Assembly: GCA_016930015.1 (NCBI GenBank)
Contig: JAFGHR010000125.1
Coordinates: 46,818-110,817 of the forward strand
Length of the DNA: 64,000 bases
Direction of reading: 5' to 3'
Source: Anaerolineae bacterium
GTDB taxonomy: Bacteria; Chloroflexota; Anaerolineae; Aggregatilineales; Aggregatilineaceae
The notes beneath the pieces were generated by a model that saw nothing but the letters and a program-made list of their open reading frames with translations, was not told the origin of the DNA and did not search any database. This document shows positions 62,504-64,000 of this stretch, in pieces. Both the position numbers and the translations under genes were made by a program. Positions within the stretch are counted from its first letter, which is position 1. Every line of letters begins with the position of its first letter.

Positions 62504-63166
62504 ATGACAACCCATCAAAACCAAGGTCGTGTTATTGCGGCTCTGGGCCTGATCGCGCTTGGCATTTTGTTCTGGATGGACCTGAACTTGCTGTGGCCGA
62601 TGTATGTCCTGGTGCCTGGCATCGCGTTTTTGGCGGTAGCTTTTTTGGGCGGGCGCATTACGGCGGCCCTGGCTATTCCGGGCATGTTGATCGCGGGTAC
62701 GGGCACGATTTTGTTCATTCAAAACCTGACCGATTACTGGGAAAGCTGGTCTTATGCCTGGGCGTTGTACGGTGTATTCCTGGGCATGGGGTTTGTGATT
62801 ATGGGCGAGTTGATGGAAACAGAGTCACTTCAGGCGCTTGGGCGCGGATTTACGCGCGTCAGCCTGATCGTGTTCGCTGTCGCGGCGTTTTTTATGGAAC
62901 TGGTGTTTGGTGTGGGCGGGTACGGTCTTGGCGGTGCGCTGCTGCCCCTGCTGCTGGTTGGTGCCGGGACCTATTTACTGCTGGAAAGTGGTGTTCTGCC
63001 GCCGAATCGTACACGGCCCTCTAAACACCAGAAAAACACGAAGCGCAAGAACGACAAGGTGTTTACCGGGCCAATCGTATATGGTTCGCGCATGCCAGAA
63101 CCATCGCGCTTGAGCCTATCTGATGTTGAGGACGACCCGGTCCGGTCACCTGTGAACGAATCCTGA
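62504..63166 (+). CDS. Multi-span membrane protein with cytoplasmic tail
   Basis: 220 residues with about six membrane helices in the first 175 residues (IAALGLIALGILFWM, WPMYVLVPGIAFLAVAF and so on) and a basic, hydrophilic tail (about 178-220, TRPSKHQKNTKRK). The helix pairs resemble LiaI/LiaF or DUF5668-like membrane proteins. No catalytic residue is apparent. ATG 62504 follows AAGGAG by nine bases. Divergent from the zinc-ribbon gene. Confidence 0.75.
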   Translation: MTTHQNQGRVIAALGLIALGILFWMDLNLLWPMYVLVPGIAFLAVAFLGGRITAALAIPGMLIAGTGTILFIQNLTDYWESWSYAWALYGVFLGMGFVIMGELMETESLQALGRGFTRVSLIVFAVAAFFMELVFGVGGYGLGGALLPLLLVGAGTYLLLESGVLPPNRTRPSKHQKNTKRKNDKVFTGPIVYGSRMPEPSRLSLSDVEDDPVRSPVNES

Positions 63167-63218
63167 CCTTTATCCGCTTTTGTCAGGACATATGTGCGAA
63201 ATTTTGCAAAATTTTTAC

Positions 63219-63253
63219 ACTCTGCATGGCCGTCTCGCGGTATAATGCAGAGT
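63219..63253 (+). promoter_or_regulatory. Promoter with 9-bp inverted repeat around the -10 box
   Basis: TATAAT (63241-63246) overlaps the right arm of the perfect inverted repeat ACTCTGCAT (63219-63227) / ATGCAGAGT (63245-63253). A repressor bound there would block RNA polymerase. The 190-base leader that follows to the next gene shows no other feature. Confidence 0.55.
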
Positions 63254-63437
63254 ATATGTTTTTACCTCACCTACTACCTATTTCACCTAAATTTTTCCCG
63301 GCCTTGCAGGGACCCATTCACCATTTGTCCACCGACTTAAATAGGGAACCGGTTCGTCATAATCAGTCTGTGTTGTCTGGCAGCGTGGTTGTCGTGGGGA
63401 GCTGTCAACTAAACCGGTGTATGCACAGGGAGGGAAG

Positions 63438-63680
63438 ATGACCAAGACGCGCATGTCGTATTTCATTCGCGTAACCAATGTGGGGATTTTTAACGCGCTG
63501 GTCGCGGCTGCCGAAAAGGCAGCGGCACGCCATGCCACTATTTTTGACGCACGGCGCCGGGGTGGGTTTTATATCCTGTCCACCACCAACCAGGCTTTGT
63601 GGCGGGAATTGTATTTGTACGGGCAGATGCTCGCCCAGGCCCAGGACGAAAACATAGATGGCGGGGAATTAACGCTCTAG
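63438..63680 (+). CDS. Small basic protein of unknown function
   Basis: 80 residues (MTKTRMSYFIRVTNVGIF...). A strand-helix-strand-helix pattern (FIRVTNVG, ALVAAAEKAAARHATIFD, FYILSTT, LWRELYLYGQMLAQAQ) suggests a small alpha/beta domain. Not recognised. ATG 63438 is preceded by GGGAGGGA, a strong but close ribosome binding site. The promoter at 63241 is far upstream. Confidence 0.65.
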   Translation: MTKTRMSYFIRVTNVGIFNALVAAAEKAAARHATIFDARRRGGFYILSTTNQALWRELYLYGQMLAQAQDENIDGGELTL

Positions 63681-63687
63681 GGCCAGC

Positions 63688-63745
63688 CCTGGACTCGAGT
63701 CCAGGCTTGGACGCGCCCGGTAATGGCACGTGTTTTATAAACACG
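63688..63745. other. Two palindromes between the last gene and the tRNAs
   Basis: CCTGGACTCGAGTCCAGG (63688-63705) is a perfect 18-bp palindrome; CGTGTTT-TAT-AAACACG (63729-63745) is a second stem-loop. They follow the stop of the small protein gene and may be transcript-end hairpins. Confidence 0.45.
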
Positions 63746-63761
63746 CGTGGTCATAAAACAA

Positions 63762-63797
63762 AAGCCGCAACCCTGGTTTGGGTTGTGGCTTCTTTTT
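63762..63797. terminator. Bidirectional terminator
   Basis: AAGCCGCAACCC (63762-63773) pairs with GGGTTGTGGCTT (63780-63791) through a 12-bp stem with one G-U pair, followed by CTTTTT on the plus strand and TTTTGTTTTA on the minus strand. It ends both the small protein gene and the tRNA transcript. Confidence 0.9.
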
Positions 63798-63889
63798 GGC
63801 GGGGAGGACAGGATTCGAACCTGCGAACCGGGTTTTCGCCGGTTAACCGCTTAGCAGGCGGCCCCAATCGACCACTCTGGCACCTCCCC
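63797..63889 (-). tRNA. tRNA-Ser (GCU anticodon)
   Basis: A complete serine tRNA with the 7-bp acceptor stem GGGGAGG/CCTCCCC, a long variable arm, T-loop GGTTCGAATC and anticodon GCT (63855-63853). Discriminator G is followed by an encoded CCA (63799-63797). It reads AGU/AGC codons. Confidence 0.96.
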
Positions 63890-63913
63890 AGTTTGTGTTA
63901 TGCGATTGGTAAA

Positions 63914-64000
<87 letters not shown>

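Overview
The window looks like a chromosomal core segment of a free-living bacterium, most probably a member of the Chloroflexota (Anaerolineae-like). That placement is an inference from the mix of families: a CHASE2 adenylate cyclase, ClpC, an AfsR/SARP-type regulator, a roadblock/GAF/histidine-kinase signalling cluster, DUF2007, a GT-C/DUF2142-like membrane protein and an adenosine-specific kinase. Base composition is GC-rich and even. I see no insertion sequence, prophage, integrase, CRISPR array or rRNA. Protein-coding genes fill almost the whole window, and two serine tRNA genes close it.

Layout. 1-6 kb: a giant secreted alpha-2-macroglobulin (minus), divergent from nicotinate phosphoribosyltransferase (plus). 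8-12 kb: a secreted beta-propeller protein and a CHASE2 adenylate cyclase. 12-17.3 kb: two tandem paralogues of unknown function, then clpC. 17.4-21.7 kb: a lipoprotein, a STAS protein, a GlgX-type debranching enzyme, and a CinA/PncC gene overlapping a small DUF6504-like gene. 22-27 kb: a roadblock protein, two response regulators and a hybrid histidine kinase. 27-31 kb: a double-GNAT protein, small proteins, a HAD-like protein and an LLM-class oxidoreductase. 30.9-38.4 kb: a complete, tightly overlapping his operon on the minus strand (hisG-D-C-B-phosphatase-H-A-F-I-E). 39-43.8 kb: asnS, a GNAT protein, adenosine-specific kinase, M20 peptidase and cyclophilin. 44-47 kb: DUF2007 and an NMT1-type ABC importer. 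47-51.6 kb: a response regulator, a histidine kinase, membrane-anchored proteins and a thioesterase. 51.6-57.5 kb (minus): GT-C protein, metG, aldo/keto reductase and dnaN. 57.7-64 kb: a lipoprotein, SARP-like regulator, DUF45 metallopeptidase, DnaJ membrane protein, zinc ribbon, small proteins and two tRNA-Ser.

The most interesting signals are regulatory and metabolic. (1) The his operon is preceded by a 27-codon peptide with five His codons and a strong terminator: a histidine attenuator. (2) metG is preceded by a similarly built 34-codon peptide with a Met-Met-Arg-Met run. Its stop codon overlaps a segment that can pair perfectly with the 3' arm of a terminator just upstream of metG, which would make a methionine-responsive attenuator of a tRNA synthetase. 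(3) In both leaders the -10 box lies exactly 7 nt before the ATG, so both peptides, and also the DUF2007 gene, are probably translated from leaderless mRNAs. (4) The his operon encodes every step except a recognisable histidinol-phosphatase, and the one extra gene, at exactly that place, is a Cys-based (HCxxGxxR) phosphatase: a candidate non-orthologous histidinol-phosphatase.
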